DNA of 25,251 nucleotides from Xanthobacteraceae bacterium. Its GTDB lineage: Bacteria; Pseudomonadota; Alphaproteobacteria; Rhizobiales; Xanthobacteraceae. Position numbers and translations under genes: made by a program. Every line of letters starts with the position of its first letter. Within the stretch, counting starts at the first letter, position 1. The stretch covers positions 1-25,251 of the forward strand of contig JASHRR010000053.1 in NCBI GenBank assembly GCA_030037185.1, written 5' to 3'. Positions 24,763 to 25,251 of the stretch are shown here, in pieces. A model generated the notes under the pieces. That model searched no databases. It worked only from the letters and a program-made list of their open reading frames with translations, and had not been told where the DNA came from.

Positions 24763-24969
24763 CGCACCTAGAGGCGCTTAAAGACACGCGGGGCGTTCTC
24801 GACGTTGCGAGAGCACTCGGCTAAAACGGCGGGCCTCACAAGTTCAAAGCTCATGCCGTGCTCGGGCGGTTAGAGAAGGCAAAACTGGTGAAGAACATGG
24901 AGCGCGGGCGGTATGTGCTTACGCCTAAAAGGCCGGAAATCGGCCAGGATGGCGGGGGGGGGGACAAAT
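24763..24969 (+). pseudogene. Winged-helix-like fragment with an in-frame stop codon
   Basis: One frame reads LEALKDTRGVLDVARALG, then TAA at 24822-24824, then NGGPHKFKAHAVLGRLEKAK and LVKNMERGRYVLTPK before a stop after a run of G. The two halves look like a single small winged-helix-type domain (helix, ARAL, helix, LGRLEKAKLV, then the RGRYVLT wing) with one codon changed to a stop. The frame has no convincing start upstream. I cannot name the family. Confidence 0.35.
24954..24963. repeat. Run of ten G residues
   Basis: A G10 homopolymer near the 3' end of the winged-helix-like fragment. Such tracts slip in replication and are also prone to sequencing error. Confidence 0.7.
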
Positions 24970-25251
24970 GATTTCAGTGACGAGTTCAGGAGGGCGTACG
25001 GCTTCTGTCCTGGCTCCGTCCTGTTTTCGTCTGTAGCACGCAAGACCAGGACGACCTTGACGGCAGAGAGAAAAGGCAAGCGCGACCAATACCCTTATGG
25101 TCTTCAGCCGGCCCTGGCAAAAAAGGCGGTGCTTTAGCACCCTTTTGCCTGCGTCCGCCAACCGGCTTGTAGAGAAAGCTCGTCTTCTGCGTCTGACCGA
25201 ACCGACGAAGCGAATATTCTTGGCTCCCTAGTTTGACAGAGTCACACTCGC
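24970..25251. other. Non-coding end of the window
   Basis: No recognisable gene or relic on either strand; only the short hairpin at 25128-25146 stands out. Confidence 0.4.
25128..25146 (+). terminator. Possible rho-independent terminator
   Basis: GGTGC-TTTA-GCACC forms a short 5-bp stem followed by C and TTTT. The A-rich stretch before it allows the stem to extend weakly. No intact gene immediately upstream needs it, so confidence is low. Confidence 0.3.

Noticed and set aside
1..25251. Search by eye for CRISPR repeats, tRNA or rRNA genes and complete insertion sequences.
   Set aside because: No regularly spaced repeats, no tRNA arm pattern with CCA end, no rRNA-like sequence and no intact transposase were seen.

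Overview
The window is GC-rich with alphaproteobacterial-style gene content: Bug/TctC binding protein, UbiD decarboxylase, IorAB-type molybdenum hydroxylase, ankyrin and VapBC relics of a kind I associate with rhizobia. I infer a soil member of the Hyphomicrobiales, in or near Bradyrhizobiaceae/Xanthobacteraceae. This rests on family recognition, not on a database search.

Region 1 (1-5213, + strand) is a transport-plus-hydrolase operon. It holds the 3' end of livM, then livG, livF and an amidohydrolase/deacetylase-family enzyme, joined by overlapping stop/start codons. A relic of an Opp/Dpp-type ATPase follows, then a second, ATZ/TRZ-like amidohydrolase. The amidohydrolases suggest that the 'branched-chain amino acid' importer may really bring in an amide- or ring-containing nitrogen compound.

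Region 2 (5343-7890) is a divergent pair: a Bug-family periplasmic binding protein (-) and a UbiD-family prenyl-FMN decarboxylase (+).

Region 3 (8214-14439, +) encodes a set of oxidative enzymes. They are a two-[2Fe-2S] subunit and its Tat-exported molybdopterin large subunit (IorAB type), an exported HAD-fold protein, and a secreted PQQ alcohol dehydrogenase with the Asp-x-Asp signature of lanthanide enzymes. Regions 1-3 read as one peripheral catabolic locus, probably for an aromatic or N-heterocyclic carboxylate or amide. The substrate cannot be read from the sequence. The Mo subunit lacks the usual GxGE glutamate at its expected C-terminal place.

Region 4 (14440-17700) is a patch of gene debris: a DUF927-like scrap, an ankyrin-repeat gene broken into oppositely oriented pieces, and a small helical hypothetical. 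It also holds a markedly AT-rich SAM methyltransferase (about 40% GC in lines I counted) preceded by a small Cys/His-finger protein.

Region 5 (17969-20485, -) is a two-gene operon: a membrane-anchored alpha/beta hydrolase followed by an EthA-like Baeyer-Villiger monooxygenase, a natural ketone-to-ester-to-acid/alcohol pair.

Region 6 (20486-25251) starts with a decayed VapBC-like toxin-antitoxin module. An intact 793-aa 2OG-Fe(II) oxygenase-domain protein follows, then a frameshifted tyrosine integrase and a winged-helix-like fragment interrupted by a stop codon. I saw no rRNA, tRNA, CRISPR array or complete insertion sequence.
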